Below are positions 1-8,173 of a stretch of DNA of 64,000 nucleotides, one piece after another. Source of the DNA: Vibrio bivalvicida (GTDB lineage: Bacteria > Pseudomonadota > Gammaproteobacteria > Enterobacterales > Vibrionaceae); the NCBI RefSeq assembly GCF_001399455.2, contig NZ_LLEI02000083.1, positions 124,001 through 188,000 on the forward strand, given 5' to 3'. The translations under genes and the position numbers were made by a program. The notes beneath the pieces were generated by a model that was not told the origin of the DNA, ran no database searches, and saw only the letters and a list, made by a program, of their open reading frames with translations. Every line of letters starts with the position of its first letter. Position 1 is the stretch's first letter.

Positions 1-109
1 TTCCCTACCCTTCAGTCTAAGTTTATTGAGTAGATCCAAACTACTCCAACTCTTGCCCAAGCGCGATAGAGAAACAACAAAATGTGATATTTGCAGAGAC
101 TTAGTAATG

Positions 110-979
110 CTAGGCGTATTGCTTCACAAACTCGATGAAGGTTTTATCGGCTATTGATAGGTAACCATCTTTTCGCCACGCTAGCGCCAAATCAAGCCGA
201 ACTCGGTCATTAAAAGGGACAGCGACGACATCTTTCTCATGTTGTGTCACTAGCTCCAATAATGCAGTGATGGCGAACTCATGTTTGACGATACTCAGAA
301 TCATAGGCAACAAGTTAGTTTCAAACGAAAACTTCATCTCTTTACGGCATTGGGTCGCTTGGTTTTCAATAAAATCTCGATGGAAGTAACCAGGCTTGAA
401 CATCACAAGTTCATGATCAAAAAACTCCTCAAAGCTGATTGACTCCCGCTGAGCAAACTCATGCTCTTTAGACACCACCGCCACCATTTCTGACTGTAAC
501 AGATGGTCGGTTTCCAGATCATCAGGTACATTTTCATCGTTGATGACGCCAATATCCAGTTCACCATCGAGCAGCATTTGTCGAATTGAACGTGTACCAG
601 CATCAACAAGAGTGAGCTTGAGATTTGGATAACGGCTCTTAAACGCCATCAAGACTTCCGGGAAGAAGTAGGAGCCCATCATGCTAGGAGCACCGAGCCT
701 AACCTCTCCTTTTTCAAGGCCCTTTAACTCATTAATGGCTAACTGCGCATCATCGAGCTGCTGAAGAACCCGCTTTGCATGGTCATACAAAACAGCGCCT
801 TCATCCGTCAATGAGACTTTTCTATCTTCTCGTCTAAACAGCTCAACGCCCAAGCTCTGCTCTAGCTTCTTAATTGAAATACTCAGCGCTGGTTGAGCGA
901 TGTGTAGTGCTTTTGCTGCATGAGTAAAATTTTCGTGGTCGGCAACCGCAACAAAATGTTTGAGATGTTTCGAGTCCAA
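110..979 (-). CDS. LysR-family transcriptional regulator
   Basis: 289 aa with the standard LysR layout: winged HTH over about residues 1-60 (motif AKALHIAQPALSISIKKLEQ, then LFRR) and a periplasmic-binding-like effector domain over about residues 90-289. The first codon at 979 is TTG, with no strong ribosome site, so the exact start is uncertain. It is transcribed away from the MFS gene at 1076, across a 96-bp AT-rich gap. LysR proteins usually control the divergent neighbour, so the MFS exporter is the probable target. The ynfL/ynfM pair of E. coli has the same arrangement. The effector is unknown. Confidence 0.9.
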   Translation of the reverse strand: MDSKHLKHFVAVADHENFTHAAKALHIAQPALSISIKKLEQSLGVELFRREDRKVSLTDEGAVLYDHAKRVLQQLDDAQLAINELKGLEKGEVRLGAPSMMGSYFFPEVLMAFKSRYPNLKLTLVDAGTRSIRQMLLDGELDIGVINDENVPDDLETDHLLQSEMVAVVSKEHEFAQRESISFEEFFDHELVMFKPGYFHRDFIENQATQCRKEMKFSFETNLLPMILSIVKHEFAITALLELVTQHEKDVVAVPFNDRVRLDLALAWRKDGYLSIADKTFIEFVKQYA

Positions 980-1075
980 TCAAATCACCATATAAAAAAT
1001 ATATCAGGCTAATATTTATAATATATTTTATATATCATCAACGGACTGATATTTTGCTCACATAACTAGGGTCTG
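980..1075. promoter_or_regulatory. Divergent LysR/MFS promoter region
   Basis: This is the short gap between two divergent genes. It is very AT-rich, with overlapping ATATA/TATAT dyads around 990-1040 and a spaced TATCA...TGATA pair, as expected of a LysR operator overlapping two promoters. No exact operator can be assigned by eye. Confidence 0.4.
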
Positions 1076-2326
1076 TTGACAAAACCATCTATGATTGAGC
1101 TAAAAACCAAACAATATCGGCAAGTTACCTTTAGCCTCGCTTTAGGCTCTTTTCTCGTTTTCTGTAATCTTTACTTGTTTCAACCCATGCTGCCCTATAT
1201 GGCTCAGCACTTTGAAGTGACAGAAACACAAGTTAACTGGGTGTTCGCAGCAAGTACACTTGCCTTATCCGTCTCTTTAGTTCCTTGGGCGGTGGCTTCG
1301 GAATCCATTGGGCGACGTAATGTCATGCTGCTTGGTCTGATCGCTATGCCCTTTATTGGTTTAGCAATGCTCATCAGCGAATCTATTGTGATGCTTGTGT
1401 TACTTCGAGCTTTGATGGGCATTGCGCTGGCCGCTTTTGCGTCTGTTGCGGTGGCCTACATGGTGGAAGAGTTGTCAGTCAAAGCGTTCAGTCAGGCCAT
1501 CGGCGGCTATATTGCGGCTAACTCTCTGGGTGGCATCACGGGGCGTATTGTCGGTGGTACCCTAACCGATGCGTTCGGCTGGCAACAAGCGGTTATCAGC
1601 ATGGCGGCATTCACTCTGATTGGCGCACTTGTGGTCGCATTTAGCTTGCCTAAACAAAACAATTTCACTCCGCAACGGGGTATGCTTCGCTATCACAATC
1701 GCGCTGTGGTTAAGCATCTAAAGAACAAAACAATTTGGATCGCGATGTTGATTGGCGGAGTAAACTTCGCATTGTTTGTTAACCTCTATTCCGTGATGGG
1801 GTTCCGTCTCGTCGCAGCGCCACATAACTTACCGATCGGTTTGGCATCACTGATCTTCCTTTGTTACCTCTCTGGAACCTTAAGTTCTAAACTGACTTCA
1901 GTATGGAGTAAACGACACCAGAGCGTCTCTGGCATGGTAACAGGAACCGTAATCAGTCTATTAGGTATGCTTGTCGCCTATGTGGATTCTTTAGCCTTTA
2001 TGATGATGGGATTGTTGCTCATTAGCTTCGGCGCATTTTTCACCCACACATTGGCATACGCTTGGGTCAGTCAGAAAGCCACACACGCAAAAGCGACCGC
2101 AACGGCACTGTATCTTGTTCATTACTACGTTGGCGGCAGTATTGGCGGTTTCTTCTTAATCTATTGTTGGCAACACGGTGGATGGAGTTATGTTATCGCA
2201 GGGGGTTCATTGCTCTACGCGACTATTTTTACTCTGTGCCGCAAGCTATCAAAATGGGAAGAGCACAAGCCACAACTTGAAGATTCTGCTATTCTTGCGC
2301 CAAATTCTAAACTGGAAGCAAAATGA
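1076..2326 (+). CDS. MFS transporter, YnfM-like
   Basis: 416 aa, about twelve hydrophobic segments, inner-membrane drug/metabolite efflux type of the major facilitator superfamily. The loop after the second segment carries SESIGRRNVML, a variant of the MFS motif DxxGRR, and the region around residues 140-160 has GYIAANSLGGITGR, the pattern seen in YnfM-like proteins. The start is either TTG 1076 or ATG 1091 (MIELKTK); neither has a convincing ribosome site. It is divergent from the LysR gene, its likely regulator, and its stop overlaps the DUF1415 start by 4 bp, so the two are probably cotranscribed. Substrate unknown. Confidence 0.87.
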   Translation: MTKPSMIELKTKQYRQVTFSLALGSFLVFCNLYLFQPMLPYMAQHFEVTETQVNWVFAASTLALSVSLVPWAVASESIGRRNVMLLGLIAMPFIGLAMLISESIVMLVLLRALMGIALAAFASVAVAYMVEELSVKAFSQAIGGYIAANSLGGITGRIVGGTLTDAFGWQQAVISMAAFTLIGALVVAFSLPKQNNFTPQRGMLRYHNRAVVKHLKNKTIWIAMLIGGVNFALFVNLYSVMGFRLVAAPHNLPIGLASLIFLCYLSGTLSSKLTSVWSKRHQSVSGMVTGTVISLLGMLVAYVDSLAFMMMGLLLISFGAFFTHTLAYAWVSQKATHAKATATALYLVHYYVGGSIGGFFLIYCWQHGGWSYVIAGGSLLYATIFTLCRKLSKWEEHKPQLEDSAILAPNSKLEAK

Positions 2327-2895
2327 CCACCAATAGCTCAACCCGAACCGATGTCGAAGAAGTAAAAAGCGCCGTTAATCAATGGCTCAATGATGTCGTA
2401 ATTGGTCTTAACCTATGCCCTTTTGCCGCAAAGCCGCAACGTAATAAGCAGATCAAGATCTTTGTTACTGAAGCGACCAAAGAAGAAGCATTACTTGAAG
2501 ATATCCTAGCCCAGCTGATGGAGCTAGACGCAACCGAGCCTGAAGAACTAGAAACGACGCTTGTTGCCGTTCCTAATATGTTGAGCGACTTTTACGACTA
2601 CAACTTGTTTATTGATTGGGTTGAAGCACTCATCCGACAGCAAGAGTGGGAAGGTATTTTTCAGTTGGCGACTTTCCACCCTGATTATTGTTTTGGCGGG
2701 GCAGAGCCAGAAGATGATGAAAACCTCACCAATCGCTCACCTTATCCGGTATTCCATCTGATTCGTGAAGAGAGCATGGAGAAGGTGCTTAAGCACTATC
2801 CAAATCCAGAAGCAATTCCTGATACCAATATCACCCGTGTAGAGTCACTGACTGCCGAGGAGCGTAGAAAACTGTTCCCCTATTTGTTCCGGTAG
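2323..2895 (+). CDS. DUF1415 family protein
   Basis: 190 aa. It starts with an ATGA overlap on the stop of the MFS gene, which indicates translational coupling. The N-terminal part contains WLNDVVIGLNLCPFAA and the middle contains FHPDYCFGG, both typical of DUF1415 proteins; the conserved Cys and His residues could bind a ligand, but no activity is known to me. It is soluble and acidic, with no signal peptide. A bidirectional terminator follows. Confidence 0.85.
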   Translation: MTTNSSTRTDVEEVKSAVNQWLNDVVIGLNLCPFAAKPQRNKQIKIFVTEATKEEALLEDILAQLMELDATEPEELETTLVAVPNMLSDFYDYNLFIDWVEALIRQQEWEGIFQLATFHPDYCFGGAEPEDDENLTNRSPYPVFHLIREESMEKVLKHYPNPEAIPDTNITRVESLTAEERRKLFPYLFR

Positions 2896-2920
2896 ATTAA
2901 TAGTCATCACTTGTGAAACT

Positions 2921-2944
2921 AAAAAAGCGCCTTTGGCGCTTTTA
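2921..2944. terminator. Bidirectional terminator
   Basis: A nine-base stem AAAAGCGCC/GGCGCTTTT with a TTT loop lies between the convergent DUF1415 and GGDEF genes. It has an A-run on one side and a T-run on the other, so it can serve both. Confidence 0.85.
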
Positions 2945-2976
2945 AGACTGTTCTCCATCTAAAAAGGAGTGGCACT

Positions 2977-4062
2977 TTATGTTTGCACTTCGCTCGATGT
3001 ATTTCTCTGCTCACACCAGCTAGAGCAGACAGTCCTGTTACGACCTGTATCTTTAGCTGTATAGAGGTTATTGTCGGCAACCTGAATAATTTCATGTAAC
3101 GTAGCAGTATCACTTTGGTCACTTTCTAAGTTGGCAAAATCAAACTCACATGATCCTACTGATACAGTCATCGGCCTACCATCAATTTCAATGCTGTTAA
3201 CAGAAGACCGCACTTTTTCAACGATCTCTCGCCTAATTTCTACATCTCTTTCTGGCAGCCACACTATGAACTCTTCACCACCAAAGCGAGCAATAAAATC
3301 GCTTTCAACCAACTGCCCTTTAATTGCAGAGGCGACCTTTTTCAGCACCTCGTCACCAACTTGATGCCCGTGGGTATCGTTGACTCGTTTAAAGTGGTCG
3401 ATATCGACAACTGCCAACGTCCCCTTACCACCCGCACGCTTCATTCGTTCGATGTCTAGGTGAACAGTTTTAAACATACTACGCCGATTGGCTACACCAG
3501 TTAGAGCATCGTGGTAAGCTTGGTACTCTAAGCGCGCATTAAGCTGCTGCAAACGATCTTCCTGTTTCCTTCGAATCAGTTCTACTTCTATCCACGACGC
3601 CATCAATTTGAGTGCGTCTACATCAATATCTTTAAATTTACGCGGATACGGAATTGCAGAGGAGAAGTTAAGAGTGCCAAAAATCTCATCATCAATAAAA
3701 ATCGGCACACCAATATAAGACTCTAAGCCAAACGCTTGATATGCGGGATGAATCGCGTATTGGTCGTGCTCTCCCATGTTTTCGATCATCACCGGGCCAA
3801 TTGAATGACAAGTGATCTCACAATAGGTCTTATCGAATTCAAAGGTATCACCATCATTCAGTTCGACTCCTTCAGGTGTCACACAATGAAGTACCGTATA
3901 TTTGTTGCCGTCAATGTGAGATAAAATGCCAATATCAAGGTCAAAACGCTCAAGGCCCATCATAAGTAATTGGCTTATCTGAATGTCGAACCCTTTTTGG
4001 TAGTCATTAGTGATCTGGTACAGACTACGAATCACCTTCTCACTTTCACTCTCTACGACCAT
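2977..4062 (-). CDS. GAF-GGDEF diguanylate cyclase
   Basis: 361 aa. Residues about 20-160 form a GAF-like sensory domain (SYIGVPIFIDDEIFGTLNF). Residues about 185-345 form a GGDEF domain with the active-site loop GGEEF at 261-265 and the upstream D(I)DHFKRVNDTHGH metal/GTP segment, so it should make c-di-GMP from two GTP. The product-inhibition I-site (RxxD) is absent: the position reads VESD. No membrane segment is present, so it is a cytoplasmic sensor of unknown ligand. It stands alone, convergent with the gene upstream. Confidence 0.93.
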   Translation of the reverse strand: MVVESESEKVIRSLYQITNDYQKGFDIQISQLLMMGLERFDLDIGILSHIDGNKYTVLHCVTPEGVELNDGDTFEFDKTYCEITCHSIGPVMIENMGEHDQYAIHPAYQAFGLESYIGVPIFIDDEIFGTLNFSSAIPYPRKFKDIDVDALKLMASWIEVELIRRKQEDRLQQLNARLEYQAYHDALTGVANRRSMFKTVHLDIERMKRAGGKGTLAVVDIDHFKRVNDTHGHQVGDEVLKKVASAIKGQLVESDFIARFGGEEFIVWLPERDVEIRREIVEKVRSSVNSIEIDGRPMTVSVGSCEFDFANLESDQSDTATLHEIIQVADNNLYTAKDTGRNRTVCSSWCEQRNTSSEVQT

Positions 4063-4248
4063 AACTTTTCCACCAATTAAAAAATCCTTATAATTAAGAT
4101 AGAGTTAGCGAATTATACAATGCAACAATTTTCTTATTTCATCGCTCAATTATTTGTCTCTCAGCCCATTAATCTCTATCCCTACATGGCGAGACCCGAG
4201 TGGCTCTGATAGTATTGCACCATCTTAAAAACATCCGGGTTATTGGAT

Positions 4249-4824
4249 ATGCACCTTTCAAAACTGACCAACGCTATTTTTGACCACTTATACCGCGACA
4301 TTTCAGAGTTTCGTAGTACTTTCGATTTACCTGTAGCCTCTCCTGATAGTTTAGACGATAAAGCCGATACACTGCATACATCTCTAGCAATCGAAGAGCT
4401 TACTGAACTGGCTGAAGCGGACCATAAGACTGAACAGGCGGACGCAATTATCGACAGCGTGTACGTTTTGATGGGTCGTCTGGTTCATCTTGGTCATGAT
4501 AAGATTGAAGACAACCTAGCAATCAACTACCTCATAGACTTGCTGCTTAATGTCGCTGTTAACCGTGGCATAGACTTCCTACCATGCTGGGATGAAGTGC
4601 ATTCAAGCAATATGAGCAAAGTGTGCCGTAATGAGAAAGAATACGCAGAAACCGAAGCCCACTACGCCAAGCAAGGTATCAAGCTAATGGCAGTACAAAA
4701 GGGTGATTATATCATCGCTAAGTGCGCCGAAGATTTTGTGTCTGACGCAAAGACTATTCGTCAAGGCAAAGTGCTTAAGTCGGTTTACTACCGCCCGGCC
4801 GATCTAGCCCAACTAACGGAATAG
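4249..4824 (+). CDS. PRA-PH/MazG-like NTP pyrophosphohydrolase family protein
   Basis: 191 aa from ATG 4249 (a TTG two codons earlier is possible). The all-alpha fold of the HisE/MazG-like superfamily is suggested by AIEELTELAEAD followed by QADAIIDSVYVLMGRL, the usual ExxE...ExxD metal-binding arrangement. Members hydrolyse nucleoside triphosphates or related pyrophosphates; the actual substrate is unknown. The C-terminal 80 residues (WDEVHSSNMSK...) are typical of the longer bacterial and phage subfamily. It is a single gene, with an upstream gap of 186 bp. Confidence 0.8.
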   Translation: MHLSKLTNAIFDHLYRDISEFRSTFDLPVASPDSLDDKADTLHTSLAIEELTELAEADHKTEQADAIIDSVYVLMGRLVHLGHDKIEDNLAINYLIDLLLNVAVNRGIDFLPCWDEVHSSNMSKVCRNEKEYAETEAHYAKQGIKLMAVQKGDYIIAKCAEDFVSDAKTIRQGKVLKSVYYRPADLAQLTE

Positions 4825-4825
4825 A

Positions 4826-4864
4826 TAAAAAGACGCCACCTTTGGGTAAACCCTTAGGTGGCGT
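4826..4864 (-). terminator. Hairpin, terminator for the minus strand
   Basis: Nine-base stem ACGCCACCT/AGGTGGCGT. The T-run lies only on the minus-strand side, so it would end transcripts from btuCD; on the plus strand it has no U tract after the preceding gene. The 250 bp between it and btuD hold no gene I can support. Confidence 0.65.
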
Positions 4865-5116
4865 AAGCTGCCATAGTAAAAAATGACTTCATCAAACTTC
4901 AGTTCAGCTCCCACCTACAGTCACTAACCTCTGCTTGAATCCGCCTAACAAGAACGAGAATGTATCACTCTTACTCTTGCCAATTGTGTGCCAGTTTGTA
5001 AATAAAACTTAACTAATTGTTTTATAAGAATATATTTACACCATCTTTCATCACAGTACCCCAAAGTGATCAATTTAGGTGCACTGCGCACCAAACATAA
5101 CCCTTTAGTGGTAGTT

Positions 5117-5872
5117 TCAATCGAATAATAAGACGGGGGAACCTTCTACGAGCACACGCTTTACTGGGGTTCTAAACACTCGAGATAACTCTGTGACGGA
5201 AAGCACTTGCTCTACGTCACCAACACCTTGTAATACCCCTTTGTCTAACAGCAATGCTTTGCCTGCATGCTTTAGAGTCCGATTGAGGTCATGGTTAGAC
5301 ATTAGTACTGTAATTCCCATTTCAGCGACACGCTGAATCAGTTTATATAGAAGTGTCTCTTGGCCGATATCGAGTGGTGCAGCGGGCTCATCAAGAATAA
5401 GCAGCTTAGCGTGAGGGTTGAGCGTTGGCCAGATCTGCAAACATATTGCGCACAGGCGTACTCGCTGCCACTCTCCACCAGATAGGTGATGAATAGAGCG
5501 ATGCAATTTGTCATCTATTGCTAATAGGTGTGAAAGCTCTTCAAGTACACCAGCTATTTGAACCGAGTCGAACTGCACTGTCGCCGGCAAAGACAAGGAT
5601 AGATAGTGAACCACATCGAGGTTGAATGCTGGACGATCACTTTGTGCCAAAAATGCTCGGCTATTAGACAAGGCTTCGATAGAGGCGAGTTTTACATTTT
5701 GCTCGAAAATCTTTGCCTCTCCGTCAAAGTCAAGCAAACCCGCTACCGCCGATAACAGCGTGCTTTTCCCACTTCCATTTGGCCCTATCACGTGCAATAT
5801 CTCTCCCGGAGAAACATCAAACGAAAGAGGTAGTAGCCGTGAGCCAACAGAAAGGCTATTAACGTGAATCAT
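5117..5872 (-). CDS. btuD: Vitamin B12 ABC importer, ATPase BtuD
   Basis: 251 aa ABC ATPase. Walker A GPNGSGKST, Q-loop region, signature LSGGEWQ, Walker B LLILDEP and switch His in MSNHDLN are all present in order. Together with BtuC it energises cobalamin transfer from the periplasmic binding protein BtuF into the cytoplasm. It overlaps the end of btuC by 14 bp. The family also contains haem and siderophore ATPases; the assignment to B12 rests on sequence style and on the cobamide genes 3 kb away. No btuF gene is in this window. Confidence 0.85.
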   Translation of the reverse strand: MIHVNSLSVGSRLLPLSFDVSPGEILHVIGPNGSGKSTLLSAVAGLLDFDGEAKIFEQNVKLASIEALSNSRAFLAQSDRPAFNLDVVHYLSLSLPATVQFDSVQIAGVLEELSHLLAIDDKLHRSIHHLSGGEWQRVRLCAICLQIWPTLNPHAKLLILDEPAAPLDIGQETLLYKLIQRVAEMGITVLMSNHDLNRTLKHAGKALLLDKGVLQGVGDVEQVLSVTELSRVFRTPVKRVLVEGSPVLLFD

Positions 5873-6854
5873 GATTGCTTACCAACATCCAGATAAAGAT
5901 TGGAGCGCCAATTGAGGTAGTCACTACACCTAAAGGTAGTTCAGCTGAGTTTAGTGCCGTTCTCGCAATCAAATCAGCAAACACCACCAGCATAGCACCG
6001 GCTAAAGCTGAAATAGGTAGCAAGTAACGGTTCTCACTGCCAAATGCAAGTCTAAGTAAATGAGGGACTACTAGGCCAACAAAACCAATCACACCCCCGA
6101 GTGCGACGGCGCCGCCAACTAGGATAGACACGGCAAAAATTAGCTTCCAACGCGCCTCATCAACATCAATACCCAGTTGCTTAGCGTGTTGCTCTCCCAT
6201 CATCAACTTGTCAAGTAACATCCCTTTACAGCACAGCCAGACGAGAACCGGAATTAGTACCAATGTTAGCACATGGTGATACCAACTTGCCGCGCCAATA
6301 CTGCCCATCAACCAGTACATAAGTTGACGTAAGCTAAGGTCATCACTGAAATAAAATGCCCAAGTAACGACAGCACCCGATAATATGCCCAAAGCCACGC
6401 CAACCAGAAGCAGTCGCGTTGTGGTTAAACGCATTTTTTTCGCAACAAATACCAGGAGCAAGGTAAATGCCAACGCACCGATTACCGCCGCAAGCATAAA
6501 ACCTACTGGCGTTGCGAGTGCCGGAACAAAAAACAACACCAACACCATAAGTACACTGGCACCGCCCGAAATACCTAACACCCCTGGCTCGGCCAATACA
6601 TTACCTAACAACACTTGAAGTACCGCCCCCGAAACCGCTAACGAAGCACCTACGGCAATCGCGGCCAGCAATCTTGGTAATCGGAGTTGAAGGATCAACT
6701 GCTCTTGAAGAGAAGAGAGTTCTTGGAAGGGTGAAATGAACACCTCACCAACGACTAAATACAAGCTGCTGATAAGCAAAAGAGAAACAATAAATACTAG
6801 GCCAAAGCGCATCCACCTTTGACGCCTACGCTCCAAGAGCTGAGTAAATTCCAT
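5859..6854 (-). CDS. btuC: Vitamin B12 ABC importer, permease BtuC
   Basis: 331 aa FecCD-type permease with about ten membrane segments. Conserved family stretches include LRLPRLLAAIAVGASLAVSG near residue 55 and GVIGFVGLVVPHLLR near residue 260. It forms a homodimeric pore with two BtuD subunits in the inner membrane. It is the first gene of a btuC-btuD operon. Only 87 bp separate it from astE, most of it the astE terminator, so its promoter must be very compact or it depends on read-through. No cobalamin riboswitch (B12 box) was recognised upstream. Confidence 0.85.
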   Translation of the reverse strand: MEFTQLLERRRQRWMRFGLVFIVSLLLISSLYLVVGEVFISPFQELSSLQEQLILQLRLPRLLAAIAVGASLAVSGAVLQVLLGNVLAEPGVLGISGGASVLMVLVLFFVPALATPVGFMLAAVIGALAFTLLLVFVAKKMRLTTTRLLLVGVALGILSGAVVTWAFYFSDDLSLRQLMYWLMGSIGAASWYHHVLTLVLIPVLVWLCCKGMLLDKLMMGEQHAKQLGIDVDEARWKLIFAVSILVGGAVALGGVIGFVGLVVPHLLRLAFGSENRYLLPISALAGAMLVVFADLIARTALNSAELPLGVVTTSIGAPIFIWMLVSNHDSR

Positions 6855-6883
6855 GTTGTTGCTGAATTGCCTGATAAACCCGG

Positions 6884-6918
6884 AAAAAATAATGGCTTAA
6901 CGATACCGTTAAGCCATT
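6884..6918 (-). terminator. astE terminator
   Basis: A perfect twelve-base stem AATGGCTTAACG/CGTTAAGCCATT with a four-base loop, followed on the minus strand by a run of T. It lies between astE and btuC. Confidence 0.9.
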
Positions 6919-6941
6919 AAAATAGAAAGCCTCTATTGATT

Positions 6942-7970
6942 TTAATCGTAGACTATCTGCCCTTCCTCGTAGCGAGTCTTCACTGGGCAAACCATTAACG
7001 CGGCCCGTTGACCGATGGCAACGTGACGGTTTGGGAATACAATCGCCTCGCCTTCATTTTTCGCCATCAAGGGCTTATCTCCATCATGACCAAAGACTTC
7101 GCCATGTTTAAAAGCGGTAAAGTTTTCAACACCGTCATCAAATAAAAAGTCAAAATCATCATGGATGCGAACAATAGTTCGGCTCACTCGGTACATGATC
7201 GGTTTACGTGGCAAATGCTCGGGCTGACTACTAGAAATCAAGTCACGTAGTGCCAGATCAAATGCAACCAGCTTATCTAGCTCATTATCACCAATTCTTG
7301 CTACACGTCCTAACTCTACCGTTAACGCTTGAGCACCAAAGTTTTCAGCGCTAAACCAGCTAAAGGTACTTGAGGGGGCATTGGAGAACATCACGGCTTC
7401 AAGGTGAGCACTCGCAACAAACTCCATTAATGCTTCACTACGCACAGGGTGACGAACTTTTGGGCTTACGACAAAAGAATAATGCTTCGAAAGACGAATG
7501 GCACAGTGCAGATCGAGGTGCCAGCGCTGGGCCTGCGGTGTACCTTGATAGAATTCTGCCACAACGCGCTTTAGATCTTGTGCAATTTCAAGCTCTTTTG
7601 AAGGCTCATAGTCTTTGTTGTCAAATAGTCGATTAAGATTCGTCTCTATAAATCGTGTATGTGCATTCGTCGCTTCTGGGTGAGCGTTGATAAATAGCAG
7701 CCTATCCGTTACGGGTTGAAACCCCGTTTGAATATCTGCAATGATTTTATCGACAATTTCCATTGGTGCGGTTTCATCGCCATGAATGCCACACGAAATA
7801 ATGATGTGCTTACTCTCATCAGAAAGATTCGCTGGAATCACCTCCAGCACACCACGTTGATGTAATTTAAAGACAGCTCCACCTGCAACTGTGATTTCAT
7901 TTGCTGGCATTTCTTGTTCTAAGTCTAAGCTGTCAAAAAGAAAAGATTGGCGAAAGAGGTTTTTCGTCAT
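6942..7970 (-). CDS. astE: Succinylglutamate desuccinylase
   Basis: 342 aa. Last step of the arginine succinyltransferase (AST) pathway: N-succinylglutamate to glutamate plus succinate, in the cytoplasm. It is a zinc hydrolase of the AstE/AspA family; the metal ligands are seen in GIHGDETAP (H, E) and HLDLHCAIR (H), with a later catalytic Glu in TVELGRVARIG. Length and N-terminus are typical. No other ast gene is adjacent, so the rest of the pathway must lie elsewhere. It has its own terminator. Confidence 0.92.
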   Translation of the reverse strand: MTKNLFRQSFLFDSLDLEQEMPANEITVAGGAVFKLHQRGVLEVIPANLSDESKHIIISCGIHGDETAPMEIVDKIIADIQTGFQPVTDRLLFINAHPEATNAHTRFIETNLNRLFDNKDYEPSKELEIAQDLKRVVAEFYQGTPQAQRWHLDLHCAIRLSKHYSFVVSPKVRHPVRSEALMEFVASAHLEAVMFSNAPSSTFSWFSAENFGAQALTVELGRVARIGDNELDKLVAFDLALRDLISSSQPEHLPRKPIMYRVSRTIVRIHDDFDFLFDDGVENFTAFKHGEVFGHDGDKPLMAKNEGEAIVFPNRHVAIGQRAALMVCPVKTRYEEGQIVYD

Positions 7971-8124
7971 GCGCTACTCCTTTATTGCACAGCGGGTATG
8001 TTAATGAATTGTTCCGACAAATTATGTAGAAGTGATCCCACTTATTGACACAAATCTTGTGCCTCATCGTAATTTATCAAATTCCTCACTAGGGGGAGGA
8101 AAAGAAGGCTCTCGCTGCACAAAT

Positions 8125-8146
8125 TAGCCGAGTATCTACTCGGCTA
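8125..8146 (-). terminator. Hairpin after the M3 peptidase gene
   Basis: Perfect ten-base stem TAGCCGAGTA/TACTCGGCTA with a 2-base centre. On the minus strand it is followed by AATTTG only, so it is a weak or Rho-assisted terminator for the pepF-like gene at the end of the cob cluster. Confidence 0.55.
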
Positions 8147-8173
8147 ACTGATAGTATCATGATTTTACGCTGT

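Noticed and set aside
1..109. Possible gene end at the left edge
   Set aside because: No open frame or recognisable motif in these 109 bases; nothing can be supported.
1067..1080. AGGGTCTGTTGAC near 1068 resembles AGGGCCTGTTGAC near 57275, as insertion-sequence ends might
   Set aside because: The copies are 56 kb apart in the same orientation, one mismatch, and no transposase or paired inverted end is near either.
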